Source: M3007 sp964539805 (GTDB lineage: Bacteria; Bacteroidota; Bacteroidia; Chitinophagales; Saprospiraceae). Taken from it: DNA of 64,000 nucleotides. Each line of letters starts with the position of its first letter. The first letter of the stretch is position 1. Position numbers and translations under genes: made by a program. The stretch is taken from assembly GCA_964539805.1 (NCBI GenBank), contig CAZIKN010000006.1, forward strand, positions 1-64,000, given 5' to 3'. Shown here in pieces: positions 25,629 to 34,082 of this stretch. The notes below the pieces were generated by a model. It made no database searches. It was given only the letters and a program-made list of their open reading frames with translations, and was not told the origin of the DNA.

Positions 25629-26862
25629 TAAAAAAATCAATGGATTTAGAGGCATGAATGTGCCAGCGGGGTGGGAGGTTAAGAAACTAAAAGATTTATC
25701 TGACATTAGGCAAGGTGTTTCAAAAGGAAGAGTTATTGATGTTATAGATTCAATTGAAGTCCCATATCTGAGAGTCGCTAATGTAAAAGATGGGAAACTA
25801 GATCTTTCTGAAATTAAGATGATTTTCGTAAAACGTAATGAAATAGAGAAATATGAACTTTATTTTCAAGATATTCTAATTACTGAAGGTGGAGACTCCG
25901 ATAAACTTGGGAGAGGTAGTATTTGGTTAAATGAAATTGAAAATTGTATATACCAGAATCATTTGTTTCGGATTCGAACTGATAAAAATAGGTTAAGCCC
26001 TTATTATTTATACTTTTTTCTCCAAGGTTTTACAGCAAAAACATACTTTTTAAGTTGTGCCAAACAGACCACGGGTATTGCCTCTGTTAACTCAAGCCAG
26101 GTTAGCGCGACACCAATTCCGCTCCCTCCCCTTCCCGAGCAGCGCGCCATAGCCGCCTGCCTCTCCACTTGGGACTCGGCCATCCAGAAAACCACCCAAC
26201 TCATTGCCCAAAAAGAGCAGCGTAAAAAATGGCTGATGCAGCAGTTGCTGACGGAGAGGAGACGGTTGAAGGGGTTTGAGGGGGCGTGGAGGGAGTGTCA
26301 TTTAGGGGATGTTTTTGAAGAGCGTGTTGAGACTGGCTATAATGATCTACCCTTGCTTTCTATTGGGCAATCAGGTATTTACCCGCAAGCCGAATCGGTC
26401 AAAAAAGATACTTCTAATGAAGATAAATCAAAGTACAGAAGGATTTGCCCTGATGATATTGGCTATAATACCATGAGGATGTGGCAAGGAAGAAGTGCTC
26501 TATCCCAACTCGAAGGAATTGTAAGCCCTGCTTATACCATCGTGACTCCAAAGAAAAATGCAGATCCTTTGTTTTTTTCTTACCTATTTAAAACGCCAAG
26601 GTTAATGCATCTTTTTTGGCGAAATTCGCAAGGGCTAGTAGATGATACGTTGAATTGCAAATTCAAGGATTTTGCAATCGTGAAGGTGCATCTTCCTGTA
26701 AAAAAGGAACAAACCGCCATTGCCCACATACTCCAAACTGCCGATCAGGAAATCCAACTGCTCAAAGCCAAGGTGGAAAAGATGAAGGAGCAGAAGAAGG
26801 GGATGATGCAGGTGTTACTGAGTGGGAGAAAGCGACTAAAAATTAAAAATCTAAACAATTAA
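25615..26862 (+). CDS. hsdS: Type I restriction-modification specificity subunit HsdS
   Basis: 415 residues, full-length two-domain HsdS; GTG at 25615 and ATG at 25618 are both possible starts. The first TRD spans about 15-175 and ends in the conserved 'PLPPLPEQRAIAACLSTWD', followed by the central helical region ('AIQKTTQLIAQKEQRKKWLMQQLL' split). The second TRD is about 220-370 and the distal conserved region is about 375-410 ('QTADQEIQLLKAKVEKMKEQKKGMMQVLL' split). Target sequences cannot be predicted from sequence alone. Base composition is AT-rich in the TRDs and GC-richer in the conserved regions, typical of TRD exchange. Confidence 0.96.
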   Translation: MMENNKKINGFRGMNVPAGWEVKKLKDLSDIRQGVSKGRVIDVIDSIEVPYLRVANVKDGKLDLSEIKMIFVKRNEIEKYELYFQDILITEGGDSDKLGRGSIWLNEIENCIYQNHLFRIRTDKNRLSPYYLYFFLQGFTAKTYFLSCAKQTTGIASVNSSQVSATPIPLPPLPEQRAIAACLSTWDSAIQKTTQLIAQKEQRKKWLMQQLLTERRRLKGFEGAWRECHLGDVFEERVETGYNDLPLLSIGQSGIYPQAESVKKDTSNEDKSKYRRICPDDIGYNTMRMWQGRSALSQLEGIVSPAYTIVTPKKNADPLFFSYLFKTPRLMHLFWRNSQGLVDDTLNCKFKDFAIVKVHLPVKKEQTAIAHILQTADQEIQLLKAKVEKMKEQKKGMMQVLLSGRKRLKIKNLNN

Positions 26863-26866
26863 AAAT

Positions 26867-27562
26867 ATGGATTTCGAAGTTTATTGCGACGAAAGTGGGC
26901 TGGAAGCCCTCACGCAAAAAGATGCCCACCTATTTACCGCTATTGGTGGGATTTGGATTCCTTCCGAATATCGAACCGAGCTCAAACGAGGTATTGGTTC
27001 CATAAAGGCAAAGTATGGGATCAACGGAGAGTTAAAATGGAAAAAATTTTCACCAACTTATTATGACCTTTATCAAGAAATTATAGATTTTTTTTTTCAA
27101 ACGGAGTTCATTCGATTTAGAGTGGTTTTAATCCAAGCGGATAAAGTAGATCATATCAAGTTTAACAATGAAGATGCTGAATTAGGTTTTTACAAATTCT
27201 ATTATCAACTACTTCATCATTGGATATTTGATTTTAATACATACGATATTTTTTTGGATCTTAAAGTTAACCGCAACAAGGGACGGCTAAAAGAACTTGA
27301 ACGAGTCTTGGATTTTTCAAATTTGACTTCAGATATAAAACAAGTTCAAGGTCTGCCTTCGGAGCAATCCGTTGGTATTCAATTGGCTGATATATTAACA
27401 GGTTTGGTATCTTCAAAATTCAACGGAGAAATTACAGGTGCGGCAAAACCGCGTTTGATAAAATATGTCGAAGAAAATTATTTGAAAAAACAGATAGCGG
27501 CAACACCTAAATGGGAAGAAAAATTTAATATATTTAAAATAAATTTACAAGGAGGTTGGTGA
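26867..27562 (+). CDS. DUF3800 domain protein
   Basis: 231 residues. The N-terminal 'EVYCDESGLEAL' with 'DESG' near residue 8 is the DUF3800 hallmark; later acidic positions include 'DIFLDLK' and the C-terminal 'GIQLADILTGLV'. The fold is thought to be RNase H-like, hence a suspected nuclease, but activity is not established here. It starts 4 bp after hsdS and its TGA overlaps the ATG of the next gene. AT-rich compared with hsdM and hsdR. Confidence 0.85.
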   Translation: MDFEVYCDESGLEALTQKDAHLFTAIGGIWIPSEYRTELKRGIGSIKAKYGINGELKWKKFSPTYYDLYQEIIDFFFQTEFIRFRVVLIQADKVDHIKFNNEDAELGFYKFYYQLLHHWIFDFNTYDIFLDLKVNRNKGRLKELERVLDFSNLTSDIKQVQGLPSEQSVGIQLADILTGLVSSKFNGEITGAAKPRLIKYVEENYLKKQIAATPKWEEKFNIFKINLQGGW

Positions 27563-27564
27563 TG
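27551..27564 (+). promoter_or_regulatory. Shine-Dalgarno deciding the start of the small downstream gene
   Basis: An ideal ggagg (27551-27555), rare in this window, lies 6 bp before the ATG at 27562, which also overlaps the TGA of the DUF3800 gene. It argues for the ATG over the TTG and GTG just upstream. Confidence 0.6.
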
Positions 27565-27996
27565 GCGTACAATTTAATTCAACTCCCAGATGAGGATGCA
27601 TATCGGCAATTGTATATTGATATTTATTGCGACCCTGCCAAACCCATTCTTACCTTTGATGGTATTCAAGTTGCGTTCTTTCCTGATCGATTCGATCATG
27701 CTTTCTTTGAAAGTGCTAATCGGGCAATGGGCGACAAATCACAATTTTCCCGTGTTAGGGCTGAACGAATTTTGTGGATAAAAGATACGCTTGAGGACCC
27801 AACAGCAGATATAAGGGAAGGTTGGGACAAAAAAAACAAATCTTATGATAAGTCTCGCCGTGTAGCTATTGTGAAAGGGAATTATGTTGTGATTATTTGG
27901 ATTAAGAGCAAAACCCAAGCAAAGTTTATCACAGCGTATGAAGCCGATAATTCAATAGGAAAGATACTGGCAAGCCCACGATGGGTTGGTATATAA
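27562..27996 (+). CDS. Small protein resembling BECR-fold phage-type nucleases (tentative)
   Basis: 144 residues. Pattern: 'FDHAFFESANRAMGDKSQFSRVRAERILWIKDTL' (split near residues 45-75), then a basic stretch, then paired strands 'RVAIVKGNYVVIIWIKS' and 'AKFITAYEAD'. This order, an His/Arg-rich helix followed by a strand meander, resembles the phage-associated Barnase-EndoU-ColicinE5/D-RelE-like (PBECR) nucleases. That call is motif-level and could be wrong. It is translationally coupled to the DUF3800 gene, so the two likely act together. Confidence 0.5.
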   Translation: MAYNLIQLPDEDAYRQLYIDIYCDPAKPILTFDGIQVAFFPDRFDHAFFESANRAMGDKSQFSRVRAERILWIKDTLEDPTADIREGWDKKNKSYDKSRRVAIVKGNYVVIIWIKSKTQAKFITAYEADNSIGKILASPRWVGI

Positions 27997-28003
27997 ATAA
28001 AAA

Positions 28004-28029
28004 AAACGCTGATTATTGGTTCAGCGTTT
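28004..28029. terminator. Hairpin between the nuclease-like gene and hsdR
   Basis: A 9-bp perfect stem (aaacgctga / tcagcgttt) has an 8-nt loop, 7 bp after the stop of the small gene. The following T-tract is short, so it may be an attenuating or processing hairpin rather than a full terminator. Confidence 0.4.
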
Positions 28030-28124
28030 GAAACCTCTGTAAATTCCCTACCAAAGGTAAAGAACAATACAAAGGTACATACAAGTTTATAATCATCAAC
28101 CATTTTCACAAAAAAATTTTAAAG

Positions 28125-31100
28125 ATGCACCTGACCTCTTTTCAAGAAGACCACATTTCCCAAATCCCGGCCTTGCAATTCCTGCAAAACCTGGGTTACA
28201 GCTACCTCAGCCCGGAGGAGGCCTTGCAACTGCGCGGCGGGAAAACGTCTTCGGTGTTGCTGGAAGGAGTATTGGAGGTACAGTTGCCTAAGATCAACAG
28301 CATCCAGTACAAGGGGCAAAAATACGCGTACACCGAAAGTAATATCTCGGCAGGCATCCATGCGCTGAAGGATGTGCCCTTACAGGAAGGACTTATTGCC
28401 GCCAACGAAACGATGTACAACCTGCTTACGATGGGTAAAGCATTGGAGCAGACCATTGACGGAGACAAAAAAAGTTATACCCTTCAATACATCAACTGGG
28501 GCGCCTGGGATAAAAACGTTTTCCATGTAACGGAGGAATTCGCGGTGCAGCGGGCAGGCAGCCATGAGCATTACCGGCCAGACATCATACTTTTTGTGAA
28601 TGGCATTCCGCTGGTCGTCATCGAGTGCAAGCGCCCTGATATGAAAGAGCCGCTGAGTCAGGCGATCTCTCAGCACCTGCGCAACCAGCAGGAAGATGGC
28701 ATTCGGTTGCTTTTTGCGTATGCGCAAATCCTGCTGAGCATTGCTACCAATGCTGCTTCGTACGCTACAACGGCCACCAAAGAGAAGTTCTGGTCGAAGT
28801 GGGAGGAGAAGTTTGAAGAGGATGCGGCGCAGCGACAATTTATATCCGAACTCCAGGAAGTGAAAAATCGCCCCTTGGGCGACGAGCAACAGCGGAAAGT
28901 ATTTGAACAGCGCTTTGCATTCGTCCAAAAGCATTTCGAAAAAGCAGCCGAATATGCCCGAACCGTAACAGAGCAGGACCAATACCTGTATTGTTTGTGC
29001 CGACCGGAGCGCTTATTAGACCTCGTATTCAACTTCATCGTTTACGATTCCGGCATCAAAAAAATAACCCGCTATCAGCAGTTTTTCGCCATCAAAAAAA
29101 CAATACTGCGTATCCGGGTACTGGAGCAGGGCAAACGCCTGGGTGGGGTAATCTGGCATACCCAGGGCAGCGGGAAATCCCTTACGATGGTCATGCTGGC
29201 TCAGGCCATCGCACTTGATAAATCCATCCGTAATCCGAAAGTTGTCATCGTAACCGACCGGGTTGACTTAGATGACCAGATTTACAGTACTTTTAAAAAG
29301 TGCCAGATTCCTGTATTGCAAGCGAGCACCGGAAAGCATTTGATCGAACTGATGAACAGCAAAAGTGATGCGGTGATTACGACCATCATAAACAAGTTCG
29401 ACACTGCTGTCAACCAGGCAAAGGAGCCATTCACTTCTCCAAACATATTTGTCCTGGTGGATGAGGGGCACCGCTCGCAGCACGGCATCTTCAACATTGC
29501 TATGGAGAAGACCTTCCCCAATGCCTGTTTTATTGCATTCACGGGAACCCCGCTTCGAAAAAAGGAAAAGAACACTGCCAAAAAGTTTGGCGGCTTGATT
29601 GATAAATATACCGTTGATCAGGCCGTGCATGACAAGGCCGTGGTGCCGCTGTTGTATGAAGGTCGGCATGTTATTCAGGAAGTGAACGAGCGGCCCATTG
29701 ATTCGTACTTTACAAAAGTGTCGGAACCACTGAACGACTACCAGCGGGCGGATTTGAAGCGAAAGTTCAGCAGGGCAGACCAACTAAATGTGGCGGAGCA
29801 AAAGATTTATTGCATTGCCTGGGATATCAGTGACCATTATCGGGGCGCCAGCGCCGGAACGGACTGGAAGGGACAATTGGTGTGTCAAAGCAAGGTAGCA
29901 GCAATCAAATACAAAAAGTACTTAGATGAAATCGGTCGGGTTACTTCTGAAATACTCATTTCCCCGCCGGATATGCGAGAAGGAGAAGACAGTGCATACG
30001 AGGAGACAAATGATGAGGTGAAGCGCTTCTGGAAACGGACGATGGATGAGTTCGGAGGTAGTTCCAAAAAGTACGAAAAGCATCTGATTAACCGGTTCAA
30101 ATACGATGATGAACCCGAAATTATCATTGTTGTAGATAAATTGTTGACCGGGTTCGATGCACCCAGAAACTCCTTCCTTTACATCACCAGAAGTTTAAAA
30201 GAGCATACTCTTTTGCAAGCCATTGCCAGGGTCAACCGGGTACATCCGGGCAAGGATTATGGGTTTATCATAGATTATTATGGGGTACTGCAAGAATTGG
30301 ATGATGCCTTGCGCACCTATTCCAGTTTTCAGGATTTCGATGCTGAAGACCTTGAGTTTACCCTGGTGAATATATTGGAAGAAATCAAAAAACTCCCGCA
30401 AGCGCACTCCGAACTTTGGGATATTTTTAAAACTATTCCCAATAAATACGATGAACCGGCTTATGAGGAAGCGCTACGAGATGACGCGATCAGGGCGGAA
30501 TTCTATGACAAACTGAGCGTATTTGCCCGTTTGTTGAAGCTCGCCCTGTCGAGTATCGAGTGGAACACCAAAACGCCTTCAAAAGAAATTGACCGTTATA
30601 AATACGACCTGGGCTTTTTTACCAAACTTCGTTTGTCCGTCAGACAAAGGTTTGCGGATGTGGTAGATTTTAAATCATACGAAAATCAGATTCAGAAGTT
30701 GATTGATAAGCATGTAAGCTCTCACGAGGTGAAACCGATCACCGATTTGGTCAATATTTTCGATAAGGAAAAGTTTGAGCAAGAGGTAGAAAAAATAGTT
30801 GGGGATGCGGCCAGGGCCGATACCATCGCGCACCGGACGGCCAAACACATCAACGAGAAAATGGAGGAAGACCCTGCCTTTTACAAGAAATTCTCGGAGA
30901 TGTTGAAGGAAGCCATTCGTGCCTACGCCGAGCGGCGAATCTCTGAAGCTGAATACCTGAAACTTGCCAAAGATGTGGAAGAGTCTGTTTTAAACCGGAC
31001 GGGGAGTGACATACCGGAAAGTCTGAAGAAAAGGGAAGTTGCACACGCTTTTTATGGCATCACCTTCGAGTCTATCAAAACCAAACTCCAGAATGAGCAA

Positions 31101-31349
31101 ATAGCGCGTGCCATTGCTTCGGACGCTGGAATTGGCATTGATGACCTGGTGCAATCAATCGTACTGGACAATGGCAAGCCGAAAGTAGACTGGAAGAACA
31201 AATCTGACTTGATCGGCCAATTGGAAATTGCCATTGGCGACTTCCTAATGGATCATATCCGGGATAAATACGACCTGAACCTATCCTTTGGAGACATTGA
31301 CGACATTGCAGGCAAAAGTATTGAAATCGCAAAATTGAGGTACAAATGA
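28125..31349 (+). CDS. hsdR: Type I restriction endonuclease HsdR
   Basis: 1074 residues. The N-terminal PD-(D/E)xK nuclease domain shows 'RPDIILFVNGIPLVVIECKRP' (split; Asp and Glu-x-Lys near residues 146-168). Two RecA-like motor domains follow: Walker A 'HTQGSGKSLTM' near 346 and Walker B variant 'VDEGHRSQ' near 444. 'FTGTPLRKKEK' and 'VDKLLTGFDAPRNSFLYITR' (split) mark motifs III and V, and a C-terminal helical assembly region spans about 850-1070. It translocates DNA and cleaves unmodified DNA distant from the site. It overlaps the downstream metalloprotease gene by 4 bp. Confidence 0.97.
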   Translation: MHLTSFQEDHISQIPALQFLQNLGYSYLSPEEALQLRGGKTSSVLLEGVLEVQLPKINSIQYKGQKYAYTESNISAGIHALKDVPLQEGLIAANETMYNLLTMGKALEQTIDGDKKSYTLQYINWGAWDKNVFHVTEEFAVQRAGSHEHYRPDIILFVNGIPLVVIECKRPDMKEPLSQAISQHLRNQQEDGIRLLFAYAQILLSIATNAASYATTATKEKFWSKWEEKFEEDAAQRQFISELQEVKNRPLGDEQQRKVFEQRFAFVQKHFEKAAEYARTVTEQDQYLYCLCRPERLLDLVFNFIVYDSGIKKITRYQQFFAIKKTILRIRVLEQGKRLGGVIWHTQGSGKSLTMVMLAQAIALDKSIRNPKVVIVTDRVDLDDQIYSTFKKCQIPVLQASTGKHLIELMNSKSDAVITTIINKFDTAVNQAKEPFTSPNIFVLVDEGHRSQHGIFNIAMEKTFPNACFIAFTGTPLRKKEKNTAKKFGGLIDKYTVDQAVHDKAVVPLLYEGRHVIQEVNERPIDSYFTKVSEPLNDYQRADLKRKFSRADQLNVAEQKIYCIAWDISDHYRGASAGTDWKGQLVCQSKVAAIKYKKYLDEIGRVTSEILISPPDMREGEDSAYEETNDEVKRFWKRTMDEFGGSSKKYEKHLINRFKYDDEPEIIIVVDKLLTGFDAPRNSFLYITRSLKEHTLLQAIARVNRVHPGKDYGFIIDYYGVLQELDDALRTYSSFQDFDAEDLEFTLVNILEEIKKLPQAHSELWDIFKTIPNKYDEPAYEEALRDDAIRAEFYDKLSVFARLLKLALSSIEWNTKTPSKEIDRYKYDLGFFTKLRLSVRQRFADVVDFKSYENQIQKLIDKHVSSHEVKPITDLVNIFDKEKFEQEVEKIVGDAARADTIAHRTAKHINEKMEEDPAFYKKFSEMLKEAIRAYAERRISEAEYLKLAKDVEESVLNRTGSDIPESLKKREVAHAFYGITFESIKTKLQNEQIARAIASDAGIGIDDLVQSIVLDNGKPKVDWKNKSDLIGQLEIAIGDFLMDHIRDKYDLNLSFGDIDDIAGKSIEIAKLRYK

Positions 31350-32053
31350 TCTCTTCGAGCGAACAGCGAATACAGTTTGGTTCAAAGGAAATTGTTTTTG
31401 AACTGCTTTATCAGGAGCGAAAATCATTGGGTATTACTGTCCACCCGGATAGAAGCGTGACGGTACGTGCGCCATTAGGTGCCCCTTTTGAACGCGTTTT
31501 GGAATTGATCCGAAAAAGAGCCCCCTGGATTCTCAAGCAACAGAGCTATTTTTTATCCTTCGAACCATTAACGCCTGAAAGGAAGTACATAAGTGGCGAA
31601 ACACATTTATACCTGGGGCGGCAGTATCGTTTGAAGATATTCGACGCCGCTCTGGATAAAGTGAAGTTGAAAGGCGGTTTTATGGAGGTTCATACGCGCA
31701 ACAGGTCAAAAACAAAGGAATTGGTTCTGGATTGGTATAGAAAACATGCCGAAGTAAAATTTCGGGAAATTGCCGATCCCTGGATTGTACGATTCAAAAA
31801 GTATGGTGTTGAACCTTCGCACGTAATCATCAAACAAATGGATATGCGATGGGGAAGTTGCACACCCAAAGGAAAAATCATCCTGAATACCGAGTTGATC
31901 AAAGCACCAAAAGGGTGTATCGAGTATGTGATTGTGCATGAACTCTGTCATCTGGTGCACCACAACCACAGTGCTGCGTTTTTTGAATTGCAGACAAGGG
32001 AGATGATGGATTGGGTGAAGTGGAAGGAGCGGTTGGAGAGGGTGTTGGCGTGA
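31346..32053 (+). CDS. YgjP-like (M48-type) zinc metallopeptidase
   Basis: 235 residues. The zinc motif 'VHELCHLVHHNHSAAFF' (about 197-213) gives HExxH plus a downstream His, preceded by 'MRWGSCTPKGKIILNTELI' (split near 170), both diagnostic for the YgjP/WLM-like clade. ATGA overlap with hsdR shows it is the last gene of the RM operon. I recall such proteases as frequent neighbours of hsdR in other genomes; their role in the RM system is not established. Confidence 0.9.
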   Translation: MISSSEQRIQFGSKEIVFELLYQERKSLGITVHPDRSVTVRAPLGAPFERVLELIRKRAPWILKQQSYFLSFEPLTPERKYISGETHLYLGRQYRLKIFDAALDKVKLKGGFMEVHTRNRSKTKELVLDWYRKHAEVKFREIADPWIVRFKKYGVEPSHVIIKQMDMRWGSCTPKGKIILNTELIKAPKGCIEYVIVHELCHLVHHNHSAAFFELQTREMMDWVKWKERLERVLA

Positions 32054-32133
32054 AATCAGTTGAATTCTATTTTAGACTTGTTACGGTAAAAGACCACTTA
32101 GTCAGACCTTGATCTTTTGTGCTGTGATGGCAG

Positions 32134-32233
32134 CGCTTACCCAACTACGACACGACACGCTTCGGGTTTGCAATTTTATTCAACTGAAAAAGGGTAGAAG
32201 CGGCTAAGGCTATGAATATGAGCCAATTAACGC
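32134..32233 (-). pseudogene. LysE 3'-end remnant, copy A
   Basis: 100 bp nearly identical to 34656-34755, the 3' end of the intact lysE-type gene. In the lysE frame it reads VNWLIFIALAASTLFQLNK and on to the stop. At its right edge it supplies, in a different frame, the last codons and stop of the DUF4240 gene (…ALIGSYS). The flanking 32054-32133 holds nothing recognisable. Confidence 0.88.
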
Positions 32234-32815
32234 AATTTGTGCGCCTTGCTTTTGCCAGCCTTTTTTATTACTGTAGGTTTCATAGTTGTACGCATAAACT
32301 GGTGTAAAATTCTTGCCTGTTTTCCGCTTATAAGCCTTCAATGCGATATAAAGCAAAGGCTCAAAGCTTAAGTCGGGTGGCATAAGGTGAGGGTTTTCAA
32401 GAACTTTATCGTAGTACTGTTGGCCATTTGCCACTACGGCACATCGGGTGTACAGGAAATCATCAACGGAAAGCAAGCCTTCTTCTTCCGGGTCATCTAA
32501 AAATATTTTTGCGTGGGAATATGTATCCAATTGCCAGAGTTTCTCGGATAAAATGTCAGAAAAGCGGTATATATGTCCTATCGGTTGCCCGGATAAAAAG
32601 GCTATAAGTGGTTCTACTATTTTTTCGTCATCGCCTTCTTTTTCCCAGTCAAGCATAGCAATGGTTTGCCAAAAGTCTGTCTCTGTGAAAGTCAATGATT
32701 GATCGGGTCGCTCTTGCAACCGGATCTCAACTGCCGCGTGGGCGAAATCTCGTTTCAGGTTTTCTACAAACTGAGTATCGAGATCGTCAATATTAATATT
32801 TAAAACAGTTGTCAT
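32210..32815 (-). CDS. DUF4240 domain protein with C-terminus formed by copy A
   Basis: 201 residues from the ATG at 32815. After a short N-terminal segment (about 1-45, 'TTVLNINIDDLDTQFVENLK' split), the DUF4240 domain follows: 'FTETDFWQTIAML', 'GHIYRFSDILSEKLWQLD', 'SVDDFLYTRCAVVANGQQYY' (split), 'DLSFEPLLYIALKAYKRKTG'. Function unknown. The last seven residues and stop are encoded by the LysE remnant at its 3' end, so the natural C-terminus was probably replaced during rearrangement. An upstream extension of this frame runs into copy B and is not thought to be translated. Confidence 0.75.
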   Translation of the reverse strand: MTTVLNINIDDLDTQFVENLKRDFAHAAVEIRLQERPDQSLTFTETDFWQTIAMLDWEKEGDDEKIVEPLIAFLSGQPIGHIYRFSDILSEKLWQLDTYSHAKIFLDDPEEEGLLSVDDFLYTRCAVVANGQQYYDKVLENPHLMPPDLSFEPLLYIALKAYKRKTGKNFTPVYAYNYETYSNKKGWQKQGAQIALIGSYS

Positions 32816-32906
32816 GTGCAAATACTTTAAATGCCAAACAAGCCCAAATGTAAGACGTTTAAAGCAACCGGAAATGCCTTCTTTTGAAAAAATACAACCC
32901 GGTTGC

Positions 32907-33099
32907 ATGAGACTGCTTACCAAACTACGACACGACACGCCTCGGGTTTGCAATTTTATTCAACTGGAAAAGGGTAGAAGCGGCCAAGGCTATGAATATG
33001 AGCCAATTAACGCCTGATTGTATTTCATGTGTGAGCTGTTTGCCCAATGCGCCCAAGGCGATAAAGAACAGGTGGGCGGCGAAGGTGCCGAGGGCAAGG
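32907..33099 (-). pseudogene. LysE 3'-end remnant, copy B
   Basis: 193 bp matching 34649-34841 with few differences. It keeps the frame of the last 57 or so lysE codons (LALGTFAAHLFFIALGALG… to …NPRRVVS) and the stop but has no start. Similarity ends abruptly at 33099/34841. The rest of the 387-bp spacer (32816-33202) holds only the promoter at 33179. Confidence 0.92.
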
Positions 33100-33178
33100 T
33101 TGGAGTTTTTTATACTTGGAAAATGATTCCTTATGTGTGGTAAAAGTATAAAAACTTGCCAAATTACGGCTTTTTTCG

Positions 33179-33186
33179 TACCTTTG
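33179..33186 (+). promoter_or_regulatory. -7 promoter element of the first Rpn gene
   Basis: TACCTTTG matches TAnnTTTG exactly. It lies 16 bp before the ATG at 33203, so the transcript would have a leader of only about 10 nt. Confidence 0.55.
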
Positions 33187-33202
33187 CTACAAATCTTAAC
33201 TT

Positions 33203-34060
33203 ATGGACTTCGCAGATATCAAAAACGACATCGCATTTCGCAAGATATTTGGCAACGAACAGAAAACGGCTCCTCTCATCTCTTTTCTAAACGCGGCCTT
33301 GCAATTGCAGGGTGACGAACGTGTGGTGAGCGTTTCGCTTGCCAATCCCTATCAATTCCCGCGCATTGCGGGGGAGAAGGCGACCATTCTTGATGTGCGG
33401 GCAACTGACCAGTCTGGACGTAAGTTCGTAGTGGAAATGCAAGTAGCGGACAAGAAGGGATTTGATAAACGGGTTCAATATTATATTGCCCGTGACTATT
33501 CTATGCAGATTGACTCAGGAGACGACTATCCTTTGCTCAATCCTGCTTATTTCATCGGCATATTAGATTTTCCATTTGGCGCAGGCAACAAGTACAATAC
33601 GCATCATTTGGTGCTGGAAAAGGAAACTTATGAACATTTGTTAAAAGACATTCAATTTGCATTTATTCAATTACCAAAGTTCAATCTCGATATACACCAG
33701 TTAGTCACACCGATTGACCGATGGACTTATTTTATCAAACACTCTACCGAACTGAATATCATACCAGATTTTGCGCAGACCGATGAAGGATTGAACATTG
33801 CTTTTATAGAAGCAGACAGGCACAACTGGACAAAAGAAGAAAGGATAGCCTACGATAATGTATTGATTAAAGAAACTGACGAGAAACAAGAGAAAATAAA
33901 GGCAGATGAAAAAGCCCATGAAGAAGGAGTTGAGGAAGGAAAAGTAGAAATGATACTTGGAATGCACGAAGAAGGCTTATCCGTTCCACAGATAGCGAAA
34001 GTATCCAAGAAAACCGAAGAAGAAGTTGCCCAAATCATCGAAAACCGTAAAAATAGGTAA
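33203..34060 (+). CDS. Rpn-family recombination-promoting nuclease / PD-(D/E)xK transposase-like protein
   Basis: 285 residues, full length. The N-terminal PDDEXK_2 domain (about 1-100) shows 'NDIAFRKIFGNE' and the catalytic 'DVRATDQSGRKFVVEMQ' (Asp64, Glu78, Gln80). A middle region (about 105-215) and a coiled, charged C-terminal tail (about 225-285, 'EKAHEEGVEEGKVEMILGM' then a HTH-like 'SVPQIAKVSKKTEEEV') follow. E. coli Rpn proteins are DNA endonucleases that promote RecA-independent recombination. Lies between LysE remnants B and C. Confidence 0.92.
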   Translation: MDFADIKNDIAFRKIFGNEQKTAPLISFLNAALQLQGDERVVSVSLANPYQFPRIAGEKATILDVRATDQSGRKFVVEMQVADKKGFDKRVQYYIARDYSMQIDSGDDYPLLNPAYFIGILDFPFGAGNKYNTHHLVLEKETYEHLLKDIQFAFIQLPKFNLDIHQLVTPIDRWTYFIKHSTELNIIPDFAQTDEGLNIAFIEADRHNWTKEERIAYDNVLIKETDEKQEKIKADEKAHEEGVEEGKVEMILGMHEEGLSVPQIAKVSKKTEEEVAQIIENRKNR

Positions 34061-34082
34061 ATCGCTCAACAACAAGTTTGAT

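Noticed and set aside
32816..32953. N-terminal extension of the DUF4240 protein into LysE remnant B
   Set aside because: It would translate remnant DNA antisense-free in another frame and begins without a usual start; the ATG at 32815 begins the conserved part.
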